DNA of 46,961 bases from a bacterium (GCA_030537465.1 JAUNMP010000003.1:1-46961); one strand, 5' to 3'; numbered from the stretch's first letter, positions 22,843 through 32,840 are shown. The notes: a model not told the origin generated them from the letters alone. Program-made: numbers and translations.

Positions 22843-25800
22843 ATGATCAAGAAGTTTATCGCGGCCGTCCTGTTGTTGCTCGGGCTGTTTCCTGCCTTCG
22901 GTGGTTCTTCGGGAAATTGCGAAGAACATGCAGATTCGGTGTCGTTTGGCAATGCCGAGCGAACGGTCAAGCTGGTTGCAGCCTATGACGTGGAAGAAAA
23001 GACCTCGGATGCGACGCGCGGGGTTTATTTTTTCAAGGCTAAGCTGAAAAGAAGTACAGCCTATACGATCTGGACGACGGGACTTTCCACGAACGAGGAA
23101 GTTTCGGTGATGGCGTATGCAAAGGATTCGTCTGATGAAGACGAAGATGGACCTTCTGCTGATTTCACCGAAGTGGACGAGCCGGGCGGCAATACGCGTC
23201 TTGTGATGTATGCCGATGACTGGTACGTCGATCCAGAAGAGAAAGAGGAGAACGATCCGAAGGAATGGACCTATTACGTTGAAATCGAAGGCGAGGTCGG
23301 CCAAGAGGTCAACATCCATTTTGCCACGGGGGCGATCATTCCAGCTGGCCGCGAGGACAATCCGTTGCCGATCTCGCCGACGCTGACGGTGAAAAAGTCG
23401 TCTTCGTTTCTGCAATTGGATTCAACGTTCTACTATCGCGTGAGTTTTAAAGCCGGCCAGCTCTATTGGTTTGCCACGTCGGGAGGAACGACCAACAGCC
23501 TGTTGAGCGTCGATATCGATACGCAGGACAAAGATTCGGATGTCGAGAGCGAAATCGAAGATACGCGCGATTTTGAGACCTATCCGGATCCGGCCTATGA
23601 CGACGACGAATTGAATACGGGCATCTACGTGGTACCGAGCGTTTCGGGATGGTACAATGTGGTTGTCACGGCGGATGGCGACGATGCCGATGGAGCGCCG
23701 TTCACGATGTCATATCGGACCTATCAGCAGAGGAAGCCGTCCGAACATGTGACGAAAGAGCTGAATGCGGCGAACGACTACACGTCTGAATTTGTGGCAG
23801 GCCACATGAATACCAAGGAGAGTCTCGAGGCTGGCTACTATGACAAGGTCGTTGACGAGTCGCTGTTCCGTTTCACCGCCAAGAAGGGTTCTCGCTGGAT
23901 TGCGGAAACGCTCTACGCACAGACGAACATGTTCATTGCGGCATACGACGCGAAGGGCAAGATGCTGAACTGGAATGTTGGCGATGGCTTGTCGATGAAC
24001 GCGCGTGCGGGCTTTGAGATTCCGGCGGACGGCGACTACTATGTGGGCGTCTGCCAGAATATCTCAGATGACTTTTCAGAAGAACCGGCCTACACAACGG
24101 CGACGGTGAAGCTCTCCGATGCGAGTACCGTGGAAGGCCAGCCGGATGCATATGACCCCAAGGACGACCGCGAGGAGGGTGCAACGGGGTTGATCGTAGT
24201 GCCGGCATCTGAGTCGGAGACGCCCGAGCAGGCGGATCCGCAAGGGACGGATTGGCACGAACTGAACCGCCATGACTGGTACGACGTGTTTATGATCGGG
24301 GCGCGTAAAGGAGTGACGTATTCGCTGCGGGCTTCTCTGGCTTCGCCTTCGACGGCCTTCAATTCTCTGGCGGCTGAGGTCTACATCCTGAGCGGCACGA
24401 AGGAGCTGCACGAGCTGACAGTGGGAGACATCAATGCATCGTCCGACTCGCCGCTGACCTTCACGGCGACCGTGAGCGGCACCTACTACGTGCGGATTTC
24501 CGTGGCTGGCGGCCGCGGGCTCGACTATCCAAAGTACAAGCTTCATGCGAAGGCCGTTGCCGCGAACGGAGAGGCCTTGGGAAGCCTGACGGTCAACACT
24601 TTCGGTGTGACGACGGGTACGTTTACGCTCGACAAGGAAACGGTCAAGTACAAAGGCGGCTCGTCCGTGCTGGTTGCGGGCTCTGCGCACACGGTCAAGT
24701 ATGGTGCCGTCAAGGGTTTTTCGGCACCGGCGGCCGAATCGGTCGTTGTGAAGAGCGGCAAGACGCCGACGATCCTCGACCGCTACTACTCCGACACGTT
24801 CGATCCGAAGGACGACACGTACAAGGGGGCGACGGCCTGGACGCTCAAGAACACGGAGACGACGTTGCCGCGGACGTTCTGGAAGGTTGATCCGGAAGAC
24901 AACTTCGTCATCACCGGCAAAGACGGCCAGTTCTTCGACATCGCACTCAAGGACGTGACGGGTGACGCCGTGTTTACGATTTCGAACGAGGAAAAAGGGA
25001 AGCTGGCCGACAAGGTGACGTCCGTCAAGCAGCTTCTGCTTCCGACCTCGAAGGCGAAATACTATCTGAAGGTCACGCATGCGAATGCGGCACCTGTGGA
25101 TGGGTCCTACACACTGGCGGGTTTCTTCGCCAATGTGGGTTCGCTCAAGCTGGCGAAGACCGCGTTGAGCGTCAAGGAAGATGCGGCGAGTGTGGTCGTG
25201 ACGGTCAATCGCACGGCGAAGGACGGCGTGGTGCGCATCAAGTACGGCACGGTGGCTGGAACGGCGCAACCGGGAGTCGACTATGTGGCGCAGAACGGCA
25301 TCCTTGAGTGGGGGGACGGTGACAACAAACCGAAGACGATTACGGTGAGGCTGATTCCCGACTTGCTCCCGACTTTCGAGGGGGCCGATAAGACCTTTGC
25401 GGTCCAGCTCAAGGAACTCGATGCGAGCGAGCGTACGAGTGAGGAATATCCGGGCACGATTGTCGGGGGCGACACCTGCACGATCACGTTGAAGGAAACG
25501 GCGAAAGAGGGTGCGACAGTGGCCGACGCGTACAAGAAGTACGCGGTGAAGCCGGCGACGGTCCAGACCGAAGTCGCGCCACTTGAATCCGGTACGTTCT
25601 ACGGGGTGCTGGCCGAAGACGGTGCGGCGTTGACGAACGGACAGATGCGTCTGGCGTCCGTGACCTTCACGGCGTCAAAGGAACCGGCCAAGCTCGCCGC
25701 CAAGGTTCTGATTGCGGGCAAGACGTATGCCTTCTCGGCCACGGGGTGGGATGAGGCGGCGAGCGATGCAACGGAAGCCGTCCAGACGATGACGCTCGTG

Positions 25801-26979
25801 CAGAAGATCGCTGGCGTGAATTACACGAATACGCTGATGGTCTGTGCGGCGAAGGGGGAGACGGCGTCGGCGGACGACTGGCTCAGGGCTGGTGCGGACG
25901 TTGAACTCACGATGAACGTGCCGGATGCAAACGGCAAGGGCGCCCAGAAGGGCATTCGCTACACGGGCCGGCTCTTTCGGAACAACGCGAAGATTCAGAA
26001 CTACCTGACTGCGGTGACGAATTTCGCGGGCTACTACACGGTGGCTTTGGCCCCCAATGCCGTCATCGACGATGGCGTGCCGGCGGGCAACGGGTATCTG
26101 ACGCTGACAGTCGACGCGAAGGGCACGGCGAAAGTCGCGGGCCTGCTGGCGGACGGCCAGACGAAGATCTCGCTTTCATCGGCGGCCTGCGGTCTTGTCG
26201 TGAACGACGCCTCGTCAAATGGCTTGGCGTTGCACGTGCCGCTGTTCCTTTCCAAGTCGCCGTATTGCTTCGGCGGAACGCTGCGTTTGCATAGCCGTGC
26301 GGACGGCGTCGTGGTGGTGGATTCGGCGAACCCGCTCCTGTGGAACAATGACAACCCGGCGTTGGCGTACGACAACCAGGCGGGATATCAGCTCGCGTTG
26401 GCACCTGTTGGCGGTTGGTACGATCGCGTGGTCAATCTGCAGACCTACTATCTGAGCCGTGCGTTCGAGATCGGCACCGCCGATGTGACGGACTATCCCG
26501 CCGAATTCGTCGCAACGGGCAATACGCTAGTGGCGGATGTCGGGCCGAACGGTCAGGCGGTCGATGTGGTCGGCAATAACATTACTGCCGAGAAGCAGGT
26601 CCTGGTCAAGGCTGGCAAGCTCTTCGATCTTGAGCCGAGCGTGAATCCGAGCGGCGTGACGGTGAAGTTTGCGCGTGCGACGGGGCTTGTGAACGGCACT
26701 TTCATGGTGTGGTCTATTGGTTCGGACGGTGTGACGCAGAAGCAGATCAAGGGTCTGAAGTTCAACGGTGTGGCCGTGCTGGCGCGTGACGCTGCTTCTC
26801 CGCTTGTGGAAGAGGTGGTGGCGCCGGGCTTCTTCACGCAGGCCATGACGTTGACGGATGTCGACCCCAAGGGTGTCAAGAAGACGCGGAAGTGGACCTT
26901 CTCGGCGCCGTTCAATCTGCTCGGCATCGATCAGGGTGCGGTGGACTGGTGGCTGGATGATTGGGGCGTGGCGCCTTAA
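22843..26979 (+). CDS. Giant exported protein, paralog A (PPC-like, Calx-beta-like and shared C-terminal module)
   Basis: A 1378-residue secreted protein. ATG 22843 gives a clean signal peptide (MIKKFIAAVLLLLGLFPAFG) and is about eight bases from AAGAGGT; ATG 22837 is also possible. The mature protein opens with a single Cys in GNCEEHADSV. Several beta-sandwich units resembling pre-peptidase C-terminal domains follow, each ending in a GxYYVxV-like strand and introduced by Asp-rich linkers of the type DAYDPKDDREEGAT. An acidic stretch (SSDEDEDGPSAD) could bind calcium. A Calx-beta-like domain spans about 767-886 (VTVNRTAKDGVVR ... GVDYVAQNGILEW). From residue 916 the shared module runs to the end (SGTFYGVL, FSATGW, GYYTVAL, GGWYDRV). 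No enzyme motif is seen, so a surface adhesin or matrix role is more likely than catalysis. First gene of an operon with its twin, a small membrane peptide and a MauE-Trx protein. Confidence 0.85.
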   Translation: MIKKFIAAVLLLLGLFPAFGGSSGNCEEHADSVSFGNAERTVKLVAAYDVEEKTSDATRGVYFFKAKLKRSTAYTIWTTGLSTNEEVSVMAYAKDSSDEDEDGPSADFTEVDEPGGNTRLVMYADDWYVDPEEKEENDPKEWTYYVEIEGEVGQEVNIHFATGAIIPAGREDNPLPISPTLTVKKSSSFLQLDSTFYYRVSFKAGQLYWFATSGGTTNSLLSVDIDTQDKDSDVESEIEDTRDFETYPDPAYDDDELNTGIYVVPSVSGWYNVVVTADGDDADGAPFTMSYRTYQQRKPSEHVTKELNAANDYTSEFVAGHMNTKESLEAGYYDKVVDESLFRFTAKKGSRWIAETLYAQTNMFIAAYDAKGKMLNWNVGDGLSMNARAGFEIPADGDYYVGVCQNISDDFSEEPAYTTATVKLSDASTVEGQPDAYDPKDDREEGATGLIVVPASESETPEQADPQGTDWHELNRHDWYDVFMIGARKGVTYSLRASLASPSTAFNSLAAEVYILSGTKELHELTVGDINASSDSPLTFTATVSGTYYVRISVAGGRGLDYPKYKLHAKAVAANGEALGSLTVNTFGVTTGTFTLDKETVKYKGGSSVLVAGSAHTVKYGAVKGFSAPAAESVVVKSGKTPTILDRYYSDTFDPKDDTYKGATAWTLKNTETTLPRTFWKVDPEDNFVITGKDGQFFDIALKDVTGDAVFTISNEEKGKLADKVTSVKQLLLPTSKAKYYLKVTHANAAPVDGSYTLAGFFANVGSLKLAKTALSVKEDAASVVVTVNRTAKDGVVRIKYGTVAGTAQPGVDYVAQNGILEWGDGDNKPKTITVRLIPDLLPTFEGADKTFAVQLKELDASERTSEEYPGTIVGGDTCTITLKETAKEGATVADAYKKYAVKPATVQTEVAPLESGTFYGVLAEDGAALTNGQMRLASVTFTASKEPAKLAAKVLIAGKTYAFSATGWDEAASDATEAVQTMTLVQKIAGVNYTNTLMVCAAKGETASADDWLRAGADVELTMNVPDANGKGAQKGIRYTGRLFRNNAKIQNYLTAVTNFAGYYTVALAPNAVIDDGVPAGNGYLTLTVDAKGTAKVAGLLADGQTKISLSSAACGLVVNDASSNGLALHVPLFLSKSPYCFGGTLRLHSRADGVVVVDSANPLLWNNDNPALAYDNQAGYQLALAPVGGWYDRVVNLQTYYLSRAFEIGTADVTDYPAEFVATGNTLVADVGPNGQAVDVVGNNITAEKQVLVKAGKLFDLEPSVNPSGVTVKFARATGLVNGTFMVWSIGSDGVTQKQIKGLKFNGVAVLARDAASPLVEEVVAPGFFTQAMTLTDVDPKGVKKTRKWTFSAPFNLLGIDQGAVDWWLDDWGVAP

Positions 26980-27001
26980 AATCGCATGGGAAGAGTGTGA
27001 C

Positions 27002-30000
27002 ATGAAGAAATTCATCGCGTTTTTGGTGTGTATCGTTGCCGGTGCGAGCGGTCTCCGGGCCGAACCGGCGAATTGCGAAGAGCATGCTGAGTCTATCAAA
27101 ATCACTTCGGCTGGCGTCGTTCGCACGGTGAAGCTGGTGCCGTTCTATGATCTTGACGTCGAAGAAAAGGGCGATCGCTACGATTCGACACAGGGCGTGT
27201 ATTTCTTCAAGGCCAAGCTCCAGCGCGGTTATTCCTACACGGTGTGGACCGAAGGCGTCGGTACGAACGAGACGATGTCCGTGACGACCTATGCGGCCGA
27301 AGTGGACGACGACAGTGACGCGGATGGTCCGTCGGCCGATTTCGAGGAGATGGAAGAACCCGGATTCGAACAGCGTCTCATCCTCTATGCAGACGAGTGG
27401 TACATTGATGAAGACGATCCAGCTGAGAGCGACCCGAAGGAATGGACCTACTACATCGAAGTCAGCGGAGATGTGGGCGATTCGTTGACGGTGCATTTTC
27501 AGCAAGGTGTGGTGATTCCGCAGGGACGTGAGCAGAATCCGCTGACGCTTTCGCCGTCGTTGACGGGCTCGACGGTCAAACGCAAGTTGCAGACGAACAA
27601 TGAATACTACCTACGCGCGCGCCTGCTTGCGGGGCGGATGTACCATTTCACGACAGGTGGCGGAACGACGAACAACGTGCTGGACCTTGCAATCGACGGA
27701 GAAGATCCGTCGGATGAGACGAAGGAAGCGCCGACCTGCCTTGTCTACGACGATCCTGCATTTGATGCGGATGAAAAGGATACGGGCATCTATGTGGTGC
27801 CGAATGAAACGGGTTACTTTTCGCTTGTCGTGAGCGGGGATGACCCCGAGACGGCCGAAGGTGAAACCGGGGAGGGAGGGGCATTTGAACTTTCCTATCA
27901 GCTCTTAGCCGCGCGCGCGATGGAAGAACATACGGCGGTCGATCTCGTGGTCGACGGCCCGGCGCAGACGTTCATCGCCGGCGCGTTGAGCGTCCTTGAC
28001 AACACGACGAACGGGGTCTATGACGCGATTATCGATGCCTCGTTGTTTCGTTTCACGGCCGTCAAGGGGGATCGTCTGCTGGCGGAGACAACAGGGGCGG
28101 CGACGAACTTGTTGATGCGCCTTTACGATGCGAAAGGCAATGTGCTGGGCGAGAACAGGGGTGACGGGCAGACTTCCAATGTGCGCGGGGCCTTCACCGT
28201 GCCGGCTGATGGCGTCTATTTTGTGGGCGTGTGCCAGTACCTGGCAGACGAACTGTATGAAGAGCCGAGCGACACGACGGCGCAAATCCAGCTGATGCGC
28301 GTTACGAGCCTGGATGGATCGCCGGATGCGTGGGACCGGGCCGACGATGAACCCGTTCGTGCAACGGCGCTGGCGCCGGTGCCGGGTGAAGCGACGGATG
28401 CTCCCGAGACGCTGGATGCCGAAGGGAACGGCTGGCATCGGCTCGGCCGAACGGACTGGGCGGACGTGTTTCGGATCGCCGGGCGCAAGGGACTCGTTTA
28501 TTCGTTGCGCGTTTCGTTGCAGGATCCAGCTGCGGCGTTCAATTCCCTCAAGGCAGAAGTCTTTACATTGAGCGGCACCTCCGAGCGAGAGGTACTGACC
28601 CTCGGCGACGTGAATGCCGGTGCAGGCGAGGCGCTTTCCTTTGCGGCGACGGCGAATGCGACTTACTACATCCGACTTTCGGTTGCCGAGGGGCAGGGGC
28701 TTGACTATCCGGCCTACAAGGTCCATGCGAAGGCCTATTCTCTGGAGGGAGCGGTCCTTGGCATGCTGACGGTCAACACGTACGGCACGCCAGACGGCAC
28801 GTTCTCGCTCGGGAGCGAGACGGTGAAGTATCCGGGTGGCAGTTCGGTGTTGGTGAGCGGCGCGCAGACGGTGAAGTTCGGCGCGGTGAGCGGCTTCTCG
28901 ACGCCGGCGGCGCAGCAGGTGGATGTGGCGGCGGGTACGACGCCGACGGTGGTCGATGTCTACTATTCCGACACGTTCGATCCCAAGGACGACAGTGCAG
29001 CGACGGCGACGGCGTGGACGCTCAAGGCCACGGAGACGACGATGGCGCGTACGCTCTGGCCGACGGACCACGCGGACAATTTTGCGTTGACGGGTACCGA
29101 CGGTTCCTATTATGAACTCGAGCTGCGCGACGTGACGGGCGACGCGGTCTTCTCGATCACGAATGCGCTGGTGGGGACGATTGTGGAAAATGTCACGAAG
29201 GTCCATCAGTTGACGCTGCCGAAGTCTGCGGCGAAGTACATCCTCACCGTCAAGCATGGAACGGAGGCGAAGGCGGGGGGCTCCTACACCTTGGCGGGTT
29301 CTTTTGCGAACGTGGGCGCGATCAAGCTGGCAAAGACGGCACTCAGCGCGAAGGAGAATGCGCCGAGCATCGTGCTGACGGTCAATCGCACGGCAAAGGC
29401 CGGTGTGGTGCGCGTGAAGTACACGACGGTCGACGGTACGGCGAAGGCGGGTGAAGACTATGTGGCACAGGAAGGCGTGCTCGAATGGGTGGACGGCGAC
29501 AACAAGGCGAAGACGATTACGCTCAAGACGATTCCCGATCTTGTTGCCACGTATGACGGGAACAAGACATTTGCGGTGAAACTGGCGGCCCTGCCGGCGG
29601 ACGAGTTGGGTGCAAACGAGTACCCGGCCACCTTCGTGGGCGGCGACACCTGCACGATTACGCTGACGGAAGTCTCGACGGCGGGCACGACGGCGGCTAC
29701 GACGTATGCGGCCAAGCAGCCGAAGGTTGCGACGACGACGACGGAGACGGTGCCGTTGGAGTCGGGTACGTTCTACGGTGTGCTGCAGGCGGAAGAGGGC
29801 TCGCTCACGAATGGACTGCCGCAGTTGGCGTCCGTGACGTTCACAGCATCGACGGCGGTGCCCGAGAAGGCGGTCCTTTCGGCGAAGGTGATGCTGGCGG
29901 GCAAGACCTACACGTTCAAGGCCACGGGATGGGATGTCGTGAAGGAGAAGACTTGTGTCAAGACGTTCGAACTCGTACAGAAGGTGAACAATGTCGTATA

Positions 30001-31144
30001 CACGAATCGGCTGTGCGTGGGGGTGTCTCGCGGTCGGACCGATGGCGACGGCGATTGGCAGAAGGGGTACGGCGAGGTCGAACTGTACATGAATGTGCCG
30101 GACGCCAACAACAAGGGTGTTCAGACGAACATCGGCTATGAGGGCGCCCTGTTCCGTCAGAATGCGAAGATCCAGGACTATCTGACGGCCGTGACCAACT
30201 TCACGGGCTACTACACGTTTGCGCTTGTGCCGCAAGGGGTGACGGCGGCGGATGGCGTGCCGACGGGCAACGGCTATCTCACGGTGACGATCGACAACAA
30301 GGGCACGGCCAAGGTGGCGGGGATGCTGGCGGATGGAACGACCAAGATCTCGTGTTCGGTGGCGGCGTGCGGACTGCTCGCGGATTCGTCTTCGCTGAAC
30401 GGATATTCGCTTTGGCTGCCGGTGTACTTTGCGAAGAATCCGTGTTGTTTCGGCGGCTTCCTGCGCTTGACGGCGCAGGCGGGCACGGATTTGCCGAGCG
30501 GAGCGACAACGCAGGTCGTGGCGCGGCCGGAGGCGCTCGTGTGGAACAACGACAATGCGGCGTTGACGTATGCGGGCAAAGAGGGCTACCAGCTGAAGAT
30601 TGTGCCCTGCGGTGGCTGGTATGACCAGATCTTCAATCTGCAGACCTATTACAAGAGTGCGGCATTGGCGGTTGGTACGGCGTCGATTGCCGAATTCCCG
30701 AAGGAAGCGTTGCCCGAGGGATTCGTCTATTCGTCCGCCGTTGAACCGAACGGGTTCGGACTTGACCTGACAGGCGACACGGTTCTGGCGGAGAAGAACA
30801 AGCTGGTGAAGACAGGTGCGCTTGTCGATTTCGCGGCGAGCGTGAATCCGTGCAAGGTGCAGATTAAGTTTGCGCGTGCGACGGGGCTCTATTCGGGCAG
30901 TTGTTCCCTGTGGAGCGAGCGCGAAGACGGTGCCGCCCAGAAGGAGATTGCGGGATTGAAGCATTTTGGCGTCTTCGTACTCGCGCGAGACGAAGCGGCG
31001 CCGCTTGCGGCCAAGACGATTGGCGCGGGTTTTGTGACGCAGAAGGTGAACTTGACGGATTACAACGAAGCGACAAAGCGCACAACGACCCGAAACTGGT
31101 CGTTCTCGGCTCCGTTCAACGTGCAGGTGTCAAACGAGGAATAA
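27002..31144 (+). CDS. Giant exported protein, paralog B (tandem duplicate of A)
   Basis: A 1380-residue protein collinear with paralog A over its whole length, so the pair arose by tandem duplication. Matches include NCEEHAESI after the signal peptide (MKKFIAFLVCIVAGASGLRA), the acidic DDDSDADGPSAD stretch, YYSDTFDPKDD, the Calx-beta-like TVNRTAKAGVVRVKYTT and NAKIQDYLTAVTNFTGYYT in the C-terminal module. Divergence is spread evenly and the frame is intact, so both copies are probably functional. A frame is open back to 26858 inside gene A, but ATG 27002 alone gives the signal peptide; the SD is weak (GGGAAGAG), and the 22-base gap to gene A suggests one transcript. The single Cys near the mature N-terminus is kept in both copies, which would suit a mixed disulfide or covalent attachment. 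No catalytic motif recognised. Confidence 0.85.
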   Translation: MKKFIAFLVCIVAGASGLRAEPANCEEHAESIKITSAGVVRTVKLVPFYDLDVEEKGDRYDSTQGVYFFKAKLQRGYSYTVWTEGVGTNETMSVTTYAAEVDDDSDADGPSADFEEMEEPGFEQRLILYADEWYIDEDDPAESDPKEWTYYIEVSGDVGDSLTVHFQQGVVIPQGREQNPLTLSPSLTGSTVKRKLQTNNEYYLRARLLAGRMYHFTTGGGTTNNVLDLAIDGEDPSDETKEAPTCLVYDDPAFDADEKDTGIYVVPNETGYFSLVVSGDDPETAEGETGEGGAFELSYQLLAARAMEEHTAVDLVVDGPAQTFIAGALSVLDNTTNGVYDAIIDASLFRFTAVKGDRLLAETTGAATNLLMRLYDAKGNVLGENRGDGQTSNVRGAFTVPADGVYFVGVCQYLADELYEEPSDTTAQIQLMRVTSLDGSPDAWDRADDEPVRATALAPVPGEATDAPETLDAEGNGWHRLGRTDWADVFRIAGRKGLVYSLRVSLQDPAAAFNSLKAEVFTLSGTSEREVLTLGDVNAGAGEALSFAATANATYYIRLSVAEGQGLDYPAYKVHAKAYSLEGAVLGMLTVNTYGTPDGTFSLGSETVKYPGGSSVLVSGAQTVKFGAVSGFSTPAAQQVDVAAGTTPTVVDVYYSDTFDPKDDSAATATAWTLKATETTMARTLWPTDHADNFALTGTDGSYYELELRDVTGDAVFSITNALVGTIVENVTKVHQLTLPKSAAKYILTVKHGTEAKAGGSYTLAGSFANVGAIKLAKTALSAKENAPSIVLTVNRTAKAGVVRVKYTTVDGTAKAGEDYVAQEGVLEWVDGDNKAKTITLKTIPDLVATYDGNKTFAVKLAALPADELGANEYPATFVGGDTCTITLTEVSTAGTTAATTYAAKQPKVATTTTETVPLESGTFYGVLQAEEGSLTNGLPQLASVTFTASTAVPEKAVLSAKVMLAGKTYTFKATGWDVVKEKTCVKTFELVQKVNNVVYTNRLCVGVSRGRTDGDGDWQKGYGEVELYMNVPDANNKGVQTNIGYEGALFRQNAKIQDYLTAVTNFTGYYTFALVPQGVTAADGVPTGNGYLTVTIDNKGTAKVAGMLADGTTKISCSVAACGLLADSSSLNGYSLWLPVYFAKNPCCFGGFLRLTAQAGTDLPSGATTQVVARPEALVWNNDNAALTYAGKEGYQLKIVPCGGWYDQIFNLQTYYKSAALAVGTASIAEFPKEALPEGFVYSSAVEPNGFGLDLTGDTVLAEKNKLVKTGALVDFAASVNPCKVQIKFARATGLYSGSCSLWSEREDGAAQKEIAGLKHFGVFVLARDEAAPLAAKTIGAGFVTQKVNLTDYNEATKRTTTRNWSFSAPFNVQVSNEE

Positions 31145-31145
31145 G

Positions 31146-31322
31146 ATGTCGTATAAAGAATTATTTTCGGTGCGGACCGGTTGGAACATCTGGGTTCTGA
31201 TCGGTTTGGTGTTGACTGCGATCGTGCTCGGTATGCTGAATAATTTCCGTGTGTATGAAGAACAGCGCGTGCCATGGTTGGGCAGTGGGGTGACGACCAC
31301 GAATGAGGAGGCTGGAAATTGA
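31146..31322 (+). CDS. Small single-span membrane peptide
   Basis: A 58-residue product beginning one base after the paralog B stop. A short polar head (MSYKELFSVRTGWN), one hydrophobic helix (about residues 15-32, IWVLIGLVLTAIVLGML) and a polar tail (NNFRVYEEQRVPWLGSG) predict a single-span protein with the C-terminus outside. Its stop overlaps the TTG start of the MauE-Trx gene, and its last codons carry that gene's SD, so translation of the two is linked. I recognise no family. Its place suggests a small partner of the MauE-Trx membrane protein or of export of paralogs A and B. Confidence 0.65.
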   Translation: MSYKELFSVRTGWNIWVLIGLVLTAIVLGMLNNFRVYEEQRVPWLGSGVTTTNEEAGN

Positions 31323-32665
31323 CGCGGCGGGGAGAGATTGGGTTGTCTGTCTTAGACGCGGTCTTGAGACTCGTCTTGGGAGGTATCTTCATCTATGCGG
31401 CGTATGGGAAGATCCAGGAGCCGGCGGTTTTTGCGGTACAGGTGGCGGCATATCGGATACTGCCCGATTTTTGCGTTGGTCTTTTTGCGCTTGTGTTGCC
31501 AATGGTTGAACTGCTGGCGGGCCTTATGTTGATTGCGACATGTTGGTCGCGAGAGGCGGCGCTACTGATTCTCGGATTGTTGGGAATGTTCTTCATCGGT
31601 CTGACGCAGGGACTTGTGCGAGGGTTGAAGATTTCGTGTGGGTGCTTCGGCGACGGGGGCGGGGAGGATAGTCTTATGGCTGCGCTCGTACGCGACCTTG
31701 TTCTGTTCGTTCCGACAGTCTGGCTCGTGTTTCGTCCGAATCGGTGGCTTTCGGTGCGGTGGCCGTTCCTCGGTGCGGTTCTTGTGGCGGTGGGCTGCTG
31801 CGGATGGGGCGGATATGTCCATTGGCAGACCAGTCGCGTAGCCGATCAAATGACGGAAAGAGAGCCGGTTGTCATTGAACGGGTGGTGGGGACTGGGAAT
31901 AATACGAATACATCTGTAATGGCTGAGCAATGGACAATCGATTTCCCGCGTGCATTTGCGGCGGCGTGCGAAAAACATCGGCCGATCATCCTCTTCGCAG
32001 GCGAGGAAGATTGCAAGTACTGCCAGATCATGCGTAGGGCACTTGAGACGGAGGCCTTCCACAAGTGGGTAAGGGGAACGGGCATCTATCTTGTTGAGGC
32101 GCATATCAACGAGACGAATGTCTCGAAGGTCCAGGAGTGCCAGGTCGAATTTTTGAAGTCTTTGCCGCGGCAGCAGCCTGTTCGTTATCCGCTGATGGGT
32201 GTCTACTGGCCGCAGACACAGACGAACAATGACGTGCGATTGAGTTTCATTGGTCGTCGTGGTTTGATGCCTGGCAAGAAGCATCCTTCGGTAGTCGGAG
32301 AATTCGTGAACGCGCTTGAGCTGGTGCTCAAGGACTACCTCGAAGGGCTCGCAGATCGCGTACCGCTTCAGGAAGTTCTGAAATCGACGCAGCGCCAGAT
32401 ACAGATCAAGTCGGAGGATGGATCGGTAGTTTGGATGGAGCCAAACACGGGCATTCAAGATTGGGGGACGAGCGTTAAAATCCACGTCAAGCCGAATCAG
32501 TCGGGTGTACGGGTCAATTGGTTCTATCCAGATGGAAGTCCAGTTCTGCATCAACACGGGCGAGTATTGACGGTGAATGATGACATGCCAGCGGGAACGT
32601 ATACAGTTTCGTTTAAAAAAATGACTCTGAGGAAAGCGTCGACAGAGGAAAAATCCGACGAGTGA
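31319..32665 (+). CDS. MauE/DoxX-type membrane protein fused to a thioredoxin-like domain
   Basis: A 448-residue membrane thiol-redox protein. Residues about 8-160 form four or five membrane segments of the MauE/DoxX superfamily (YAAYGKIQEPAVFAVQVAAY, then SCGCFGDGGG, with Cys107 and Cys109, the MauE hallmark). After a Thr/Asn linker, residues about 205-345 form a thioredoxin-like domain outside the membrane with CKYC at 232-235 (LFAGEEDCKYCQIM); the tail (about 350-440) is beta-rich with a VNWFYPDGSP strand pair. MauE acts with the thioredoxin-like MauD in disulfide formation of methylamine dehydrogenase; here both functions appear in one chain, suggesting electron transfer from membrane to exported thiols. 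TTG 31319 is chosen because of the TTGA overlap with the upstream stop and GAGGAGG at 31305-31311. Likely clients are the Cys-bearing exported proteins encoded around it. Confidence 0.82.
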   Translation: MTRRGEIGLSVLDAVLRLVLGGIFIYAAYGKIQEPAVFAVQVAAYRILPDFCVGLFALVLPMVELLAGLMLIATCWSREAALLILGLLGMFFIGLTQGLVRGLKISCGCFGDGGGEDSLMAALVRDLVLFVPTVWLVFRPNRWLSVRWPFLGAVLVAVGCCGWGGYVHWQTSRVADQMTEREPVVIERVVGTGNNTNTSVMAEQWTIDFPRAFAAACEKHRPIILFAGEEDCKYCQIMRRALETEAFHKWVRGTGIYLVEAHINETNVSKVQECQVEFLKSLPRQQPVRYPLMGVYWPQTQTNNDVRLSFIGRRGLMPGKKHPSVVGEFVNALELVLKDYLEGLADRVPLQEVLKSTQRQIQIKSEDGSVVWMEPNTGIQDWGTSVKIHVKPNQSGVRVNWFYPDGSPVLHQHGRVLTVNDDMPAGTYTVSFKKMTLRKASTEEKSDE

Positions 32666-32685
32666 AAAGTGACCGGTAATCGTTT

Positions 32686-32708
32686 CCTGGAGGGTCAAGT
32701 GCTCCAGG
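32686..32708 (+). terminator. Hairpin after the MauE-Trx gene
   Basis: CCTGGAG (32686-32692) pairs with CTCCAGG (32702-32708) over a nine-base loop, 20 bases after the stop. There is no T-run, so termination is uncertain. Confidence 0.35.
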
Positions 32709-32801
32709 GGGCGTCTGCGTTGAAGTCATATGTTCATATATTGAGTCGATGACGCGGAGCACAATGTGTTTTATTCCCCCAAGGACGTCCCTTGAAATTC
32801 T

Positions 32802-32832
32802 TTGTCATTATCTTGGATTCACGGCATATACT
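32802..32832 (+). promoter_or_regulatory. Promoter of the helical-repeat protein gene, probably giving a leaderless mRNA
   Basis: TTGTCA at 32802-32807 and TATACT at 32827-32832 have a 19-base spacer, longer than ideal. Initiation 7-9 bases after the -10 box lands at the ATG (32841), and no SD is present in the bases before it. Confidence 0.45.
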
Positions 32833-32840
32833 CGTATAGT

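Noticed and set aside
27905..30964. Long - strand frame of 1019 codons across paralog B
   Set aside because: It is an Arg/His-rich shadow of paralog B, whose + strand frame has a signal peptide, conserved domains and a collinear twin.
32666..32840. Small gene between the MauE-Trx and helical-repeat genes
   Set aside because: Only short frames without SD or signal are present; the gap holds a hairpin and a promoter.
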